DNA from: JAUWVG01 sp964633715
Lineage (GTDB): Bacteria; Acidobacteriota; Aminicenantia; Aminicenantales; Aminicenantaceae
Assembly (NCBI GenBank): GCA_964633715.1
Contig: CAZWHQ010000047.1
Coordinates: 1 to 31,218 of the forward strand
Direction of reading: 5' to 3'
Length of the DNA: 31,218 bases
The number at the start of each line of letters is the position of its first letter. The stretch's first letter is position 1. The notes beneath the pieces were generated by a model. That model did no database searches. It saw only the letters and a program-made list of their open reading frames with translations, and was not told the DNA's origin. Positions 22,870 to 30,637 of the stretch are shown here, one piece after another. Made by a program: the position numbers and the translations under genes.

Positions 22870-23733
22870 CTATTTTATAGGCTCTCCATCCGGATACAGT
22901 CTGATGACCTCGGCAGGCACTTCATAGACATTATCCCAACCCCCAAAACGCTGGGTGATGAGGTTTGCGGATGTCACTCCTCTTTTCTTTCCGTTTTCTA
23001 TCAGATAAACTCCGCGGCCCTGCCTGTTCGACTGTTCGATAACAAGGTATCCCTCAAATGTCAGATCGATCATTCTCCCTTCCTCCATTTTATCCAAGGT
23101 GCTCTCTTCTACATCAACCAGAAAATCCCAGGGATTTTTCCCCCTTTTTAAATCATAATTATATCTGAAAATACTCTCAAGATTTTTAAAACGATGAAGT
23201 ACATATTCACCGGCTCCTCTCCTTTCAATCATGTAGACAGCGGAATCTCTTCCCTTTACATATTTGTGATGCAGGTAGGCCAGGTTATCCGCAGCAGGCC
23301 ACCTGGAAAATTCATAGTCCATTTGCTCCAGGATACGATCGGCATCTCGGAGCGCATAAGGTTGGATTCCTCCTTTTTTCATCTCCTTATCTAATTCCTT
23401 AAATGCGCCTAGAAGATACAAGTATGCACTGTAGATATTTGTTCTCTGGTGGCGTCTCACATAGTAGTCCGAGTTCTGTCCAGACAGCCTCAAAAAAAGC
23501 CTGCAAGACGCGGCAAAAGCCTCTGACTTAAAAAGGATGGCCTGCTCCTGTTCAGAGATTGTTCCGTCCCAACCCTTAAAATATTCAAAGCTGCTCTCCG
23601 CTAAATACACGGCCGCCTTTTCTAAGTCCAACCCTAGTCTGTAAATATTCTCTCTTTGAAGGGGTGCTGCAGATGCAAAAAATCCAGCCAAAAAAAGAAG
23701 AATAAAAAATGTTGCGCATTTCCTTATTGACAT
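22870..23733 (-). CDS. Secreted protein with two C-terminal beta repeats, unknown function
   Basis: A 287-residue exported protein with a signal peptide (1-22). The middle (about 25-150) is helical and of unknown type. The C-terminal half has two diverged copies of a module often found in secreted proteins. The first is AVYMIERRGAGEYVLHRF, followed after a gap by KNPWDFLVDVEESTL and GRMI. The second is GVYLIENGKKRGVTSANLI, then RFGGWDNVYEVPAEVIRL and GEPI. The common pattern is VYLIExGxKR...F...W..V..V....L...G..I. The role of such modules is unknown, though they suggest binding at the cell surface. Promoter TTGACT/TATTTT (23763-23791) and GGAGG lie upstream. Confidence 0.6.
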   Translation of the reverse strand: MSIRKCATFFILLFLAGFFASAAPLQRENIYRLGLDLEKAAVYLAESSFEYFKGWDGTISEQEQAILFKSEAFAASCRLFLRLSGQNSDYYVRRHQRTNIYSAYLYLLGAFKELDKEMKKGGIQPYALRDADRILEQMDYEFSRWPAADNLAYLHHKYVKGRDSAVYMIERRGAGEYVLHRFKNLESIFRYNYDLKRGKNPWDFLVDVEESTLDKMEEGRMIDLTFEGYLVIEQSNRQGRGVYLIENGKKRGVTSANLITQRFGGWDNVYEVPAEVIRLYPDGEPIK

Positions 23734-23762
23734 GACAATCCTCCGAATTCTGACTCACCTCA

Positions 23763-23791
23763 AAAATAGCTCACATAAGAATGAAAGTCAA
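23763..23791 (-). promoter_or_regulatory. Promoter of the secreted repeat protein gene
   Basis: On the minus strand TTGACT (23786-23791) and TATTTT (23763-23768) are separated by 17 bp, about 30 bp upstream of the ATG at 23733. Confidence 0.5.
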
Positions 23792-23800
23792 TTCACCTTG

Positions 23801-23943
23801 TTAGTATATTCCCACGCGTCACACCTGCAGTTGAGCCGGATGGACGTCGTATCTCTGTCTCCATGCACATTCGTATGTGATGGAAGCAGAATGCCCGTGA
23901 GGGTTCCTGTCCGGCTGTAGGATAGAATGGAGGAATATACTTA
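23801..23943. repeat. MITE-like or structured-RNA element with terminal inverted repeats
   Basis: GTATATTCC (23804-23812) and GGAATATAC (23932-23940) are perfect inverted repeats, flanked on both sides by TTA (23801-23803 and 23941-23943), like a 3-bp target duplication. Inside are: a 12-bp stem with one 5-nt bulge (CCTGCA..GCCGGA at 23824-23840 with TCCGGCTGTAGG at 23910-23921); a 9-bp hairpin with TCGT loop (23861-23883); and a CCC-GTGA-GGG tetraloop hairpin (23894-23903). No open frame is present. Confidence 0.55.
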
Positions 23944-23985
23944 TGTTTATTGGGAATGAATAGGATGTGAGTATTTCCTTCCACC

Positions 23986-24014
23986 TTGACTGATGGCGTC
24001 TTCAGTGCTACTTT
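23986..24014 (+). promoter_or_regulatory. Promoter of the methionine sulfoxide reductase gene
   Basis: TTGACT (23986-23991), 17 bp, TACTTT (24009-24014), followed by GAGGAGG about five bases ahead of the TTG start at 24064. Confidence 0.5.
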
Positions 24015-24063
24015 TTGCTAGACGTAAACGCCGCGTTAAAGTTATTCATTTGAGGAGGACACC

Positions 24064-24522
24064 TTGACCACAAACGATCGGTTGGCAAAAAGGTACGAGC
24101 GAATTTATCGGCAGCTGAAAGATCTTCTGACCAAAACCAACAATAGGACGGCACGCATGTCAACAGTTGCTGCACTCCTCCATCATAAACTTGCTGATTT
24201 TTTCTGGACAGGATTTTACCTACTGGAAAACGGAGATCTGATTGTAGGTCCCTATCAAGGACCTCTCGCATGTCAGATTCTTGAAAAAGACAAAGGTGTG
24301 TGCTGGGCAGGAATTCGAGAGAAAAAAACTATCGTGGTTCCAAATGTCCATGAATTTCTGAACCACATCGCTTGTGACAAGCGATCCAAGTCCGAAATCG
24401 TCATTCCTCTTCTCGATAAGGAAAATAATCCTCTGGGAGTTCTGGATGTGGACAGCCAGAAGCTCAATGCCTTTTCTGAAATAGACAGACATTGGCTGGA
24501 GAAGATTGTCCATTTAATTTAA
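24064..24522 (+). CDS. msrC: Free methionine-(R)-sulfoxide reductase (GAF domain)
   Basis: Reduces free methionine-R-sulfoxide, a repair step after oxidative damage, using cysteines in a single GAF domain. The three cysteines of the family are present at Cys70 (GPLAC), Cys80 (GVCW) and Cys104 (HIACD), with the same 10 and 24 spacing as Cys84/94/118 of the E. coli enzyme. Other landmarks are FFWTGFYLL, VGPYQGPLAC and SEIVIPLLD. The 152-residue length is normal. Translation starts at TTG: GAGGAGG lies five bases upstream and no ATG fits. It has its own promoter and is convergent with the M20 gene, overlapping it by nine bases at the ends. Confidence 0.9.
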   Translation: MTTNDRLAKRYERIYRQLKDLLTKTNNRTARMSTVAALLHHKLADFFWTGFYLLENGDLIVGPYQGPLACQILEKDKGVCWAGIREKKTIVVPNVHEFLNHIACDKRSKSEIVIPLLDKENNPLGVLDVDSQKLNAFSEIDRHWLEKIVHLI

Positions 24523-25752
24523 ACAGATAAATAAAAGACAAATCTGTTTCATGGCCAGAAAAAGCCCGTTTATCTCCGCTTCCTCTTCAAGGCTGTGTTT
24601 AAACCGGCCATATGTTCGTCCCAAGTTGACAGAAAGAATGCCGCTTTCAATCCCGACATTGGCATCCGTCGAACCCAAGGGATCCACTTCGATGTTTTTT
24701 ACCTGGAGATAGGCAAGAATATCCACAACCGTTTTAATCAGGAATGAATCACGGGCTCCTGGAATCTGATAACCCCTGGCCTGCTCATTCAGATCAATGT
24801 CCACATCAACTCCTTCTTTCTCTGCCACATCACGGCAAATTTTCTTAATTTCCTGTTGAATTCTTTTCAATTCTTCTGTATTTGGGGAGCGGAGATCAAT
24901 CATGAAATAAGATTCTTGTGACACCGCGTTTTGCACCTTGCCCCCTCCAATTACCCCGATGTTGAGTATCGTCCATTTTTCCAGCGGCTCGGAGAAAAGG
25001 GGAATGCCGTAAAGCCGCTCTATGGCTTTGGCCACTGCCAGATTGGGATTGGGGATTCCCCGGCTCAACATGGTATGAGCTCCCGGCCCGCGGTACACCA
25101 CACGGCCGCCGCCAAATCCGAGCGCACCGTAATGGACTCCACCTAGGTCCCCATCCAGGGCGATGACAAGATCCATCTTTTCAGGAGGATTCTCCATAAA
25201 AGCACGCATACCAAGAAATCCTTTCTCCTCCCCAACTGTTCCAACAAAATAATAGGTGTTTTCTGGCTTAAATCCAGCTGATTTTAGAGCTTGCACACTC
25301 CAGATGAGGTGAATGAGGCTGGCGGTGTCATCTCCCACTCCGGGAGCCTTGAGCACATTGTCTTCCCGCTTCACCTTTATCTCCCAGAGATCCTGGAATA
25401 CGGTATCCAAATGAGCGGGAACAACTATTCTTTTTCCTTTTTCTGTGCCAAACCATATTCCGACAACATTCCCTGCCTCATCAATATAGACTTCATCTAA
25501 TCCTGAGGCAATAAACTGATTTTTCATATAAACAGCTCTCTTCTCTTCAAATCCGGAGGGGGAAGGAATTTCTGTGAGATGGATCCACTCCTCAATGATG
25601 TTCTCTCTGTTGGTTTCGATAAAGGCAAACACATTTTTTGCCAGTGCTCGATGGGCAATATCAGGCGTGAAGAGGGAGTCCTCTCCAAAACAAAAACATG
25701 CCAGCAAGGCCAAACAGACAATTCCAGTAAGCCGATATTTTCCTTTTCTCAT
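24514..25752 (-). CDS. Exported M20-family metallopeptidase
   Basis: Zinc aminopeptidase or carboxypeptidase of the M20 type, 412 residues with a signal peptide (about 1-23). Metal ligands and catalytic residues appear in order: AHLDT (His114, catalytic Asp116), GVGDDTA (bridging Asp141), GEEKGFLG (catalytic Glu175 and ligand Glu176), LDGD (Asp200) and the late histidine in RFKHSLEEEAE. The closest pattern is that of tripeptidase/PepT-like or acetylornithine-deacetylase-like enzymes; substrate unproven. It is the last gene of the MEMO/ureohydrolase/M64/M20 operon, 8 bp after the M64 gene. Its final residues overlap the convergent msrC stop. An inverted repeat AAACAGAT/ATCTGTTT (24521-24549) sits in its 3' end. 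Confidence 0.85.
   Translation of the reverse strand: MRKGKYRLTGIVCLALLACFCFGEDSLFTPDIAHRALAKNVFAFIETNRENIIEEWIHLTEIPSPSGFEEKRAVYMKNQFIASGLDEVYIDEAGNVVGIWFGTEKGKRIVVPAHLDTVFQDLWEIKVKREDNVLKAPGVGDDTASLIHLIWSVQALKSAGFKPENTYYFVGTVGEEKGFLGMRAFMENPPEKMDLVIALDGDLGGVHYGALGFGGGRVVYRGPGAHTMLSRGIPNPNLAVAKAIERLYGIPLFSEPLEKWTILNIGVIGGGKVQNAVSQESYFMIDLRSPNTEELKRIQQEIKKICRDVAEKEGVDVDIDLNEQARGYQIPGARDSFLIKTVVDILAYLQVKNIEVDPLGSTDANVGIESGILSVNLGRTYGRFKHSLEEEAEINGLFLAMKQICLLFICLN
24521..24549 (+). terminator. Possible hairpin terminator between msrC and the M20 gene
   Basis: AAACAGAT (24521-24528) and ATCTGTTT (24542-24549) form an 8-bp stem overlapping the msrC stop. The T run is short, so the call is weak. 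Confidence 0.3.
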
Positions 25753-25760
25753 GTTTGCTC

Positions 25761-27233
25761 CTATTCAGTATAAAACTTGATCACTCTTATTACAGCTTGT
25801 TCACAGACATAGCAGAATGGTTTGTCTCCTTTAGTGAACATGAGGCAGTCGAGCATAGGGCGGTAAAGTCCCCGGGAGGAATACCCGGCCCCTTCGAACA
25901 CACCTACCATATCGACAAACCGGCTTTTTGCCAAATAATCGTCCACTCTTTTGGCATGCTGCAGGGAGAGGTCTTCCGCTTCCTCTTCGGCTTTTTTAAC
26001 CTCTTCTGGAGGAGCACTATTTCTTTTTAATCCTGCAATTTTTTCGTTGAGCTCCTGGCGTTTCTTCTGATAGGCGTTATCCATTCTATCAAATTCTTCC
26101 TTTTCCCAGGGAGTGGGGATCTCTATATCTGCTGTTAAATATTCCTTCCATTTGACATTCTGAGGATCAAGGAGCGCAGTGATGTTGCTCTCCAGCGGTT
26201 CCACTCCCTTTGGGTAAAATTCGTTGTAAGCCACCGAGGACGTGTAATATTCATCGGCCAGCCCAGAAAAAGAATGCCCGAACTCATGAAGGAAAAGGTA
26301 TTTATACCACTGATTGCCAACAGTGAAAGTGCAGTATAAATTATAGATCCCGCCTCCTCCGTACCGCTTATGATTGACCATAATAAATAAAGCATCATAG
26401 GGAACGTGTGCGGCAATATCTCTGACCGATTTGTTGTCTTCTGTCAAAAGATAACGCTCTGAACCCAGAGAATTGAACGTCGCATTAACAGCGGTATTTT
26501 TATAAACACCATGCCGCGGTTCGTCACACCCGCTCTCCTGTGAATCTTTAAGGACGCCATATATGTTGAAGCTGTCCTTGTACGTTTTATAAGGCTCCTG
26601 ATTGAAAAAAACCTCCTTCATACGGCCCAGATCGGCTTCGAACTTCCCCTCTTCTTCCGACGTGTAGCCTTCCCCAATAAAGGCAATATCTACCTTCTTG
26701 TGGGGGTCGCCGGATTTTTGAATTTCAAAAACTTTTACATCCTGGCTCAATTTGTCTTTATGAATACTTATGGATGTGGGATCTATTTGCTGGCTGAATA
26801 TGGAATGAAGACGATTTTCCCTGTCTCTGGTTTCAAGTGAAAAACGAACTTGATTCTTGGGATAAGGAATAATGGCCGATTCATGAAACGCCCTTCTTTC
26901 CCCATTTGCCGCTTTATCAGTAGTCTTGTATTCTCCAAAGTAGCTGTTAAATCCCTTGGAATAGATGAGAATTTCGGTACTGGTATCATAGATCTTTACA
27001 AAGTATCGTCCATTGTCGAAAACATCGAGTAAATGAGACTTGTTTCCTGCCCAGATCCCCTGTTGATAGATCTGATCTATTGTGATCAATTCTTCCTGGG
27101 TGTTTCCGACATGAAAATAGTCGATTCGCATGGTTCTATCGATAAAATACTTTTCAAATTGGATGCCTGTTTGTGCACAGACGACCAGCGGACATAGAGT
27201 TATTAAGAGCAAGAATAATTGTCGGAATCTCAT
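25761..27233 (-). CDS. M64-family (IgA peptidase-like) secreted metallopeptidase
   Basis: Secreted zinc endopeptidase related to the IgA-cleaving M64 family, 490 residues with a signal peptide (1-20). An N-terminal beta domain (about 25-160) precedes the catalytic domain, which opens with KKVDIAFIGEGYTSEEE. The zinc site is HEFGHSFSGLADEYY, giving His316, Glu317, His320 and Asp327, the extended HEXXHxxxxxxD of the family. The nearby YGGGGIYNLYCTF and GCDEP segments are also typical. A helical insert rich in Glu and Lys (about 395-440) follows. GGAGGAG precedes the ATG, which overlaps the ureohydrolase stop as ATGA. Probably used to digest environmental protein rather than IgA. Confidence 0.87.
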   Translation of the reverse strand: MRFRQLFLLLITLCPLVVCAQTGIQFEKYFIDRTMRIDYFHVGNTQEELITIDQIYQQGIWAGNKSHLLDVFDNGRYFVKIYDTSTEILIYSKGFNSYFGEYKTTDKAANGERRAFHESAIIPYPKNQVRFSLETRDRENRLHSIFSQQIDPTSISIHKDKLSQDVKVFEIQKSGDPHKKVDIAFIGEGYTSEEEGKFEADLGRMKEVFFNQEPYKTYKDSFNIYGVLKDSQESGCDEPRHGVYKNTAVNATFNSLGSERYLLTEDNKSVRDIAAHVPYDALFIMVNHKRYGGGGIYNLYCTFTVGNQWYKYLFLHEFGHSFSGLADEYYTSSVAYNEFYPKGVEPLESNITALLDPQNVKWKEYLTADIEIPTPWEKEEFDRMDNAYQKKRQELNEKIAGLKRNSAPPEEVKKAEEEAEDLSLQHAKRVDDYLAKSRFVDMVGVFEGAGYSSRGLYRPMLDCLMFTKGDKPFCYVCEQAVIRVIKFYTE

Positions 27234-28093
27234 GTCTCCTCCTTTTCTTGTATCCTTCGATCAAAGGCAATTTTTCCGATCACCTCTTTGACCACTTTCA
27301 CAGCGGCCGCCGCTGTGATTCCGCTTTTGTCGCGGTTTGGATTGACCTCGACAACATCCAATCCCACAATATTTGCATCGAGTCGATGAAAAATATTGAC
27401 CACCTGCCTGGTTGACAGGCCCCCCGCTTCATGATGAGAGACACCGGGAGCAAAGGCGGGGTCAAGAGCATCCACATCAAAAGAGACGTACAGGGGATTA
27501 GGGAAATTGAGTACAAGAGAATCATAAAAATCCTTCATTTCAATCATACGGATATTGTATTTTTCGGCTTGTCTTCTGTGCTGGCCTGTGGCTGTTCGGA
27601 TTCCAACCTGCACGATGTTTTGCACCAAACCCTCTTCCAGAATTCGAGCAAATGGGCAGGCATGCGAATACCGGTCTCCGTAGAGTTCTTCATATGTGTC
27701 AGCATGGGCATCGAAATGAAGGATATCCAAGTCTGCATATCTTTTCGAAAAAGCCTTGACTATGGGATAGCTGACAGAGTGATCTCCTCCGAGAACAATT
27801 GGCACGATATTATTTGAGAGAATCTCCTCTATTTGTTCCCCGATCCGGGAAAAAACATCTAAAAAATGTCCCGAGACGTCCATGTCTCCAAAATCTGCCA
27901 TCTTGATCTCAGTTTCAATGTTTACACCAAGCTCTGTCCACGCATTGATCATTTTGCCGGTTGAAGCTTCTCTTATGGCCTGAGGACCTTTGGCCGGACC
28001 TTTGAGATAGCTGGATTTGTCATCATAGGGAATGCCCAAAATGGCCACATCGCAATCCGGACCTTTCTGGATGGCTCCACCAAAATCTGTCAT
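27230..28093 (-). CDS. speB: Ureohydrolase, agmatinase-like
   Basis: Binuclear manganese hydrolase of the arginase/agmatinase family, which splits a guanidino group to release urea. Metal ligands are all present: GGDHS (His105), HFDAHADT (Asp128, His130, Asp132) and SFDVDALDPAFAPG (Asp206, Asp208). The 287-residue length and N-terminal GIPYDDKSSYLKGPAKGPQAIRE fit agmatinases. The substrate loop reads YSHACPFARILEEG rather than the usual SHGTxFRR, so guanidino substrates other than agmatine are possible. It starts 1 bp after the MEMO-family gene and overlaps the M64 start by four bases, placing it mid-operon. The symbol is by similarity only. Confidence 0.85.
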   Translation of the reverse strand: MTDFGGAIQKGPDCDVAILGIPYDDKSSYLKGPAKGPQAIREASTGKMINAWTELGVNIETEIKMADFGDMDVSGHFLDVFSRIGEQIEEILSNNIVPIVLGGDHSVSYPIVKAFSKRYADLDILHFDAHADTYEELYGDRYSHACPFARILEEGLVQNIVQVGIRTATGQHRRQAEKYNIRMIEMKDFYDSLVLNFPNPLYVSFDVDALDPAFAPGVSHHEAGGLSTRQVVNIFHRLDANIVGLDVVEVNPNRDKSGITAAAAVKVVKEVIGKIAFDRRIQEKEET

Positions 28094-28094
28094 T

Positions 28095-29315
28095 CTAATC
28101 TCCTAAACCTATGGCCGCAAAACTTACAGCCGATCGTGTGGCCACTTCTTCCCAAAAGTCATACCCAAGAAGCTGTCCTTTAGCGTGAGACAGCACTTCC
28201 AATAGACAGGAGAGGGCTGAAAAACCGCAGACATTATAAAATCCGTTCACTCTCTGAGTCTCTTCCCAAAATCCCTTCACATCCCCCGAACAAATCGTCT
28301 CTATGAGCGCCTTATCATGTGCTCTGGCCTTTTGGATAATAGCCCCCGAGGATTCCCTGTGACCGAATTTTGGGCCAATATGAGAAAAATCCACACCTGC
28401 AACACAGAGCGCATCGGATGAAAGCTCCGTGAGGATTCTTTTCAGAGATTCCAGGAAAACGTCCAGCTCTTGTATCTGTAACGGCCGCGAATTTGTGGCC
28501 AAAACATCAAAAAATGAACCATAAAGGACCGGCACAATCTCAAATGTGTCTCCAAATAAATATTGAAGAAAAAGGACTTGAAACTCAATGGAATGTTCAC
28601 CGTAGTGGGCAAAGTCATTAGGAGCGGACACCGGAATTGAAGCACTTTTAAGCTTCCGGACAATGTCTTTATCCGTTCTCGCTATACCTAGAGGAGTTTC
28701 ATAATCTTTTTGGGTTAAAGAAATGAGGCCGTTGTTGAGGTTGTGGCCTGTCCCGAAAAGAAATATTTTTTTGGGGGAGAGACCGCGAAGAATACTGTAG
28801 GCCGCCGCATATATTTTTTTCCCGATTTCCAAGTCGATGTGAGGCGAAATGAGAGCCCGCAAAGATTTAAACTTATCGTTATTATCACCTCGTCCATCCA
28901 GTTTGAAAATAGAATCAAGAAGGGCCTGAAGCTTTTCCTTAGTCTCTGGATAAGCACGCCCCGCAAGAGATGCCGGCCGGATTTTCTGACGAGAAAAATT
29001 TTCGACAATTCTATTTTTTGCATCCCGGTACAATTCGCTGTCCAGCAGGTACAGTGAATCATACTGCGCGAGTTTCCTCTGGATTGTATCGGAGCTTATG
29101 AGCAGGCCGCCCTGTTGGCGCATTAAAAAGAGCTGGATGTTTTGAACAGTTCGTGTTCCATCCAGGAGCTGGAGAAATCGGATATCTTCCCCCTGGAGGA
29201 GAATTGGCTGATTGATCAATCCAAGGGCATCCTTGACAACAAACACCCTCTCTCCCTGATAGAGAGTGGGAATTATATCAAGATCCGGCCGAAGACTAGG
29301 GGTATCCACGCACAC
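28095..29315 (-). CDS. MEMO1/AmmeMemoRadiSam B family protein with PqqD-like N-terminal domain
   Basis: A 406-residue protein with two parts. The first 120 residues contain a winged-helix, PqqD-like stretch (LLDGTRTVQNIQLFLMRQQG). The rest is a MEMO domain, a fold related to extradiol dioxygenases; the human homologue MEMO1 binds iron. The candidate metal residues are His159 (SPHIDLE), His191 (GTGHN), His312 (DFSHIG) and Cys363 (NVCGFS), matching the MEMO1 set. Bacterial partners are an AMMECR1-like protein and a radical-SAM enzyme, neither of which is in the window. Reaction unknown. The start is a GTG (29315, or 29309) without a convincing ribosome site. It heads the operon with ureohydrolase, M64 and M20 genes. 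Confidence 0.82.
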   Translation of the reverse strand: MCVDTPSLRPDLDIIPTLYQGERVFVVKDALGLINQPILLQGEDIRFLQLLDGTRTVQNIQLFLMRQQGGLLISSDTIQRKLAQYDSLYLLDSELYRDAKNRIVENFSRQKIRPASLAGRAYPETKEKLQALLDSIFKLDGRGDNNDKFKSLRALISPHIDLEIGKKIYAAAYSILRGLSPKKIFLFGTGHNLNNGLISLTQKDYETPLGIARTDKDIVRKLKSASIPVSAPNDFAHYGEHSIEFQVLFLQYLFGDTFEIVPVLYGSFFDVLATNSRPLQIQELDVFLESLKRILTELSSDALCVAGVDFSHIGPKFGHRESSGAIIQKARAHDKALIETICSGDVKGFWEETQRVNGFYNVCGFSALSCLLEVLSHAKGQLLGYDFWEEVATRSAVSFAAIGLGD

Positions 29316-29360
29316 TTTTTACAAAAAATCCCTATAAAATGCAACCCGAAGAAGAGAAAG

Positions 29361-29397
29361 GTCTGACCTCAAACTTTGACTTGGAACGAGGCCAGAC
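29361..29397. repeat. Stem-loop with GGTCTGACC palindrome
   Basis: GTCTGACCTC (29361-29370) pairs with GAGGCCAGAC (29388-29397) with one mismatch around a 17-nt loop. The AGGTCTGACCT core at 29359-29369 is an odd palindrome with a central T, the same architecture as the GGGGACTGTCCCC repeats elsewhere in the window. Confidence 0.5.
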
Positions 29398-29553
29398 AAA
29401 AAGGAGGGCGGGAGAGGAAATAGCCTTCCCCTCCCTTTTCAAAACCTTGGCGCTGCCTTGGAAGGGAGTCAAATCCTTCGCCAAGACTTTCTGAATCCAT
29501 ATCATAATGGCATACCTTTTTGCCGTGCACAATCACCCTTCAAGATGAAATGT

Positions 29554-29582
29554 AAGGTGATAAATTCTCACCTTTTCTTTTT
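29554..29582 (+). terminator. Rho-independent terminator upstream of the ferritin-like gene
   Basis: AAGGTGA (29554-29560) pairs perfectly with TCACCTT (29568-29574) across a 7-nt loop and runs into TTTTCTTTTT. It points along the plus strand, where no gene ends upstream, so it may end a small transcript made from this intergenic region. Confidence 0.65.
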
Positions 29583-29595
29583 GCTCCGACATGGT

Positions 29596-29601
29596 TATAA
29601 T
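29596..29601 (+). promoter_or_regulatory. -10 box of the ferritin-like gene
   Basis: A consensus TATAAT lies 28 bp ahead of the ATG at 29630, after the terminator and before AAGGAGG. No good -35 box is seen; at 17 bp it would be TTTTCT. Confidence 0.45.
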
Positions 29602-29629
29602 TCTGTCTTCAACCTCAAGGAGGAAAACC

Positions 29630-30610
29630 ATGCAAGAAATAAAAAGGATCCAGACAAAGGATGATGTCATTCAGCTTTTAAACATTGCGCTGGAACATGA
29701 GTGGGCTGTAAGTTTTGAATACATTATTCACGCCTATTCCATGCCCAAAGCAAAACTGTTCTACTCGGACCCAATTCTCCAGGCAACTATGGATGCCCGG
29801 GCCCAGACCATCCAGATCGGAATTGATGAGATGTATCATTCGCTTCAACTGGGTATTATCATTAAACAAATGGGCGGCACGCCCTCGTATAAAACAGATG
29901 AAGTCATCCGTTTCCCAAAAGTTGTCGATAATTTTTACCGGGACAAAAAAACCGAAGATCTCGTCACGAATCTCTATCAAACCGCCGAGTTTGAAGAGGG
30001 GGCCTTCCCAAAAATTCAAAATATGATCCTTAATATCTCCTACGATGAGGTCCGCCATGCCGATCAATTCACGGCTATGATCTCATCGATGAAAGAGGAA
30101 GGGAGTGAGGACACCCTGTGTTATCCATCCAATCCGGACATTTCAAAAAGAGAGGACCTCCAGATTCTCCATCAAATCATGAGGATTGAAAACGAACTTC
30201 TACACCGTTACTTAAAGTATGTGATCGATTTCAGTGAGCATCAGGATCTCAGCCAAAGATTGTTAAAAAACTCCATCAATCATATGAGACACTGGGACAA
30301 GAATTCCGGGATCCTCATCAAATTGGGAGATGTCATTCAAATAGAAAATGTTGAAAAAGATGCCGGTGGAAAGGAAATAAGCACAAATCCGATGCCGTCC
30401 CTCTATCCGGGTGAAGACAGGCTAAGTGCCCTGGAGACACTCATCCCAACAGAAACAGACCTGATTGTATTGTACGAAAAACTTATTCCATTAATCTCAA
30501 ACGAGGAGATCGTTGAACAGCTCAATCGCCATCTCGCCCTTAAACGGGAACACCTCTTCACCCAGGAGTGGCTTCTTAAGAATGCCCAGAAAATTAAGGG
30601 TTTGACATAA
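29630..30610 (+). CDS. Ferritin-like (diiron helical bundle) protein
   Basis: A 326-residue helical protein with ferritin-like features. The first bundle has EHEWAVSFEYIIHAY and DEMYHSLQLG. The second pair has AEFEEGAFPKIQN and SYDEVRHADQF, the E-x-x-H carriers expected of a diiron site. A third helical region follows (RIENELLHRYLKYVIDF, INHMRHWDKNSG), and the C-terminal 60 residues form another helix pair. The double or triple helical layout is longer than ordinary ferritins, so an oxidase or rubrerythrin-related role is possible. The frame extends back to 29591, but AAGGAGG six bases before it picks the ATG at 29630. The flavin reductase gene follows 27 bp downstream. Confidence 0.72.
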   Translation: MQEIKRIQTKDDVIQLLNIALEHEWAVSFEYIIHAYSMPKAKLFYSDPILQATMDARAQTIQIGIDEMYHSLQLGIIIKQMGGTPSYKTDEVIRFPKVVDNFYRDKKTEDLVTNLYQTAEFEEGAFPKIQNMILNISYDEVRHADQFTAMISSMKEEGSEDTLCYPSNPDISKREDLQILHQIMRIENELLHRYLKYVIDFSEHQDLSQRLLKNSINHMRHWDKNSGILIKLGDVIQIENVEKDAGGKEISTNPMPSLYPGEDRLSALETLIPTETDLIVLYEKLIPLISNEEIVEQLNRHLALKREHLFTQEWLLKNAQKIKGLT

Positions 30611-30637
30611 TTATCTTTAAATGCCTGAGAGGAAAAC

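Larger units (their letters stand above)
23734..24063. other. Divergent intergenic region with structured element
   Basis: 330 bp without a gene. From left to right: the leader and promoter of the secreted-protein gene (minus, 23763-23791), a 137-bp inverted-repeat-bounded structured element (23804-23940), and the promoter (23986-24014) and ribosome site of the methionine sulfoxide reductase gene (plus). Confidence 0.65.
29316..29629. other. Divergent intergenic region rich in hairpins
   Basis: 314 bp without a gene. It holds a GGTCTGACC palindrome opening a stem-loop (29361-29397), a GGAGGG/CCCTCC stem (29403-29435), a CTTGGCG/CGCCAAG stem (29446-29485), a terminator (29554-29582) and the ferritin-like gene's -10 box and ribosome site. 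A minus-strand frame of 66 codons crosses it but looks fortuitous. Confidence 0.6.

Noticed and set aside
23861..23890. SRP-like GGAAGCAG in the structured element
   Set aside because: The adjoining GGAA tetraloop and asymmetric loop partner are missing, so the match is only 8 nt.
29332..29532. 66-codon minus-strand frame between the MEMO and ferritin-like genes
   Set aside because: TTG start without ribosome site, runs through several hairpins and a palindromic repeat; likely fortuitous, though a repeat-derived frame cannot be excluded.
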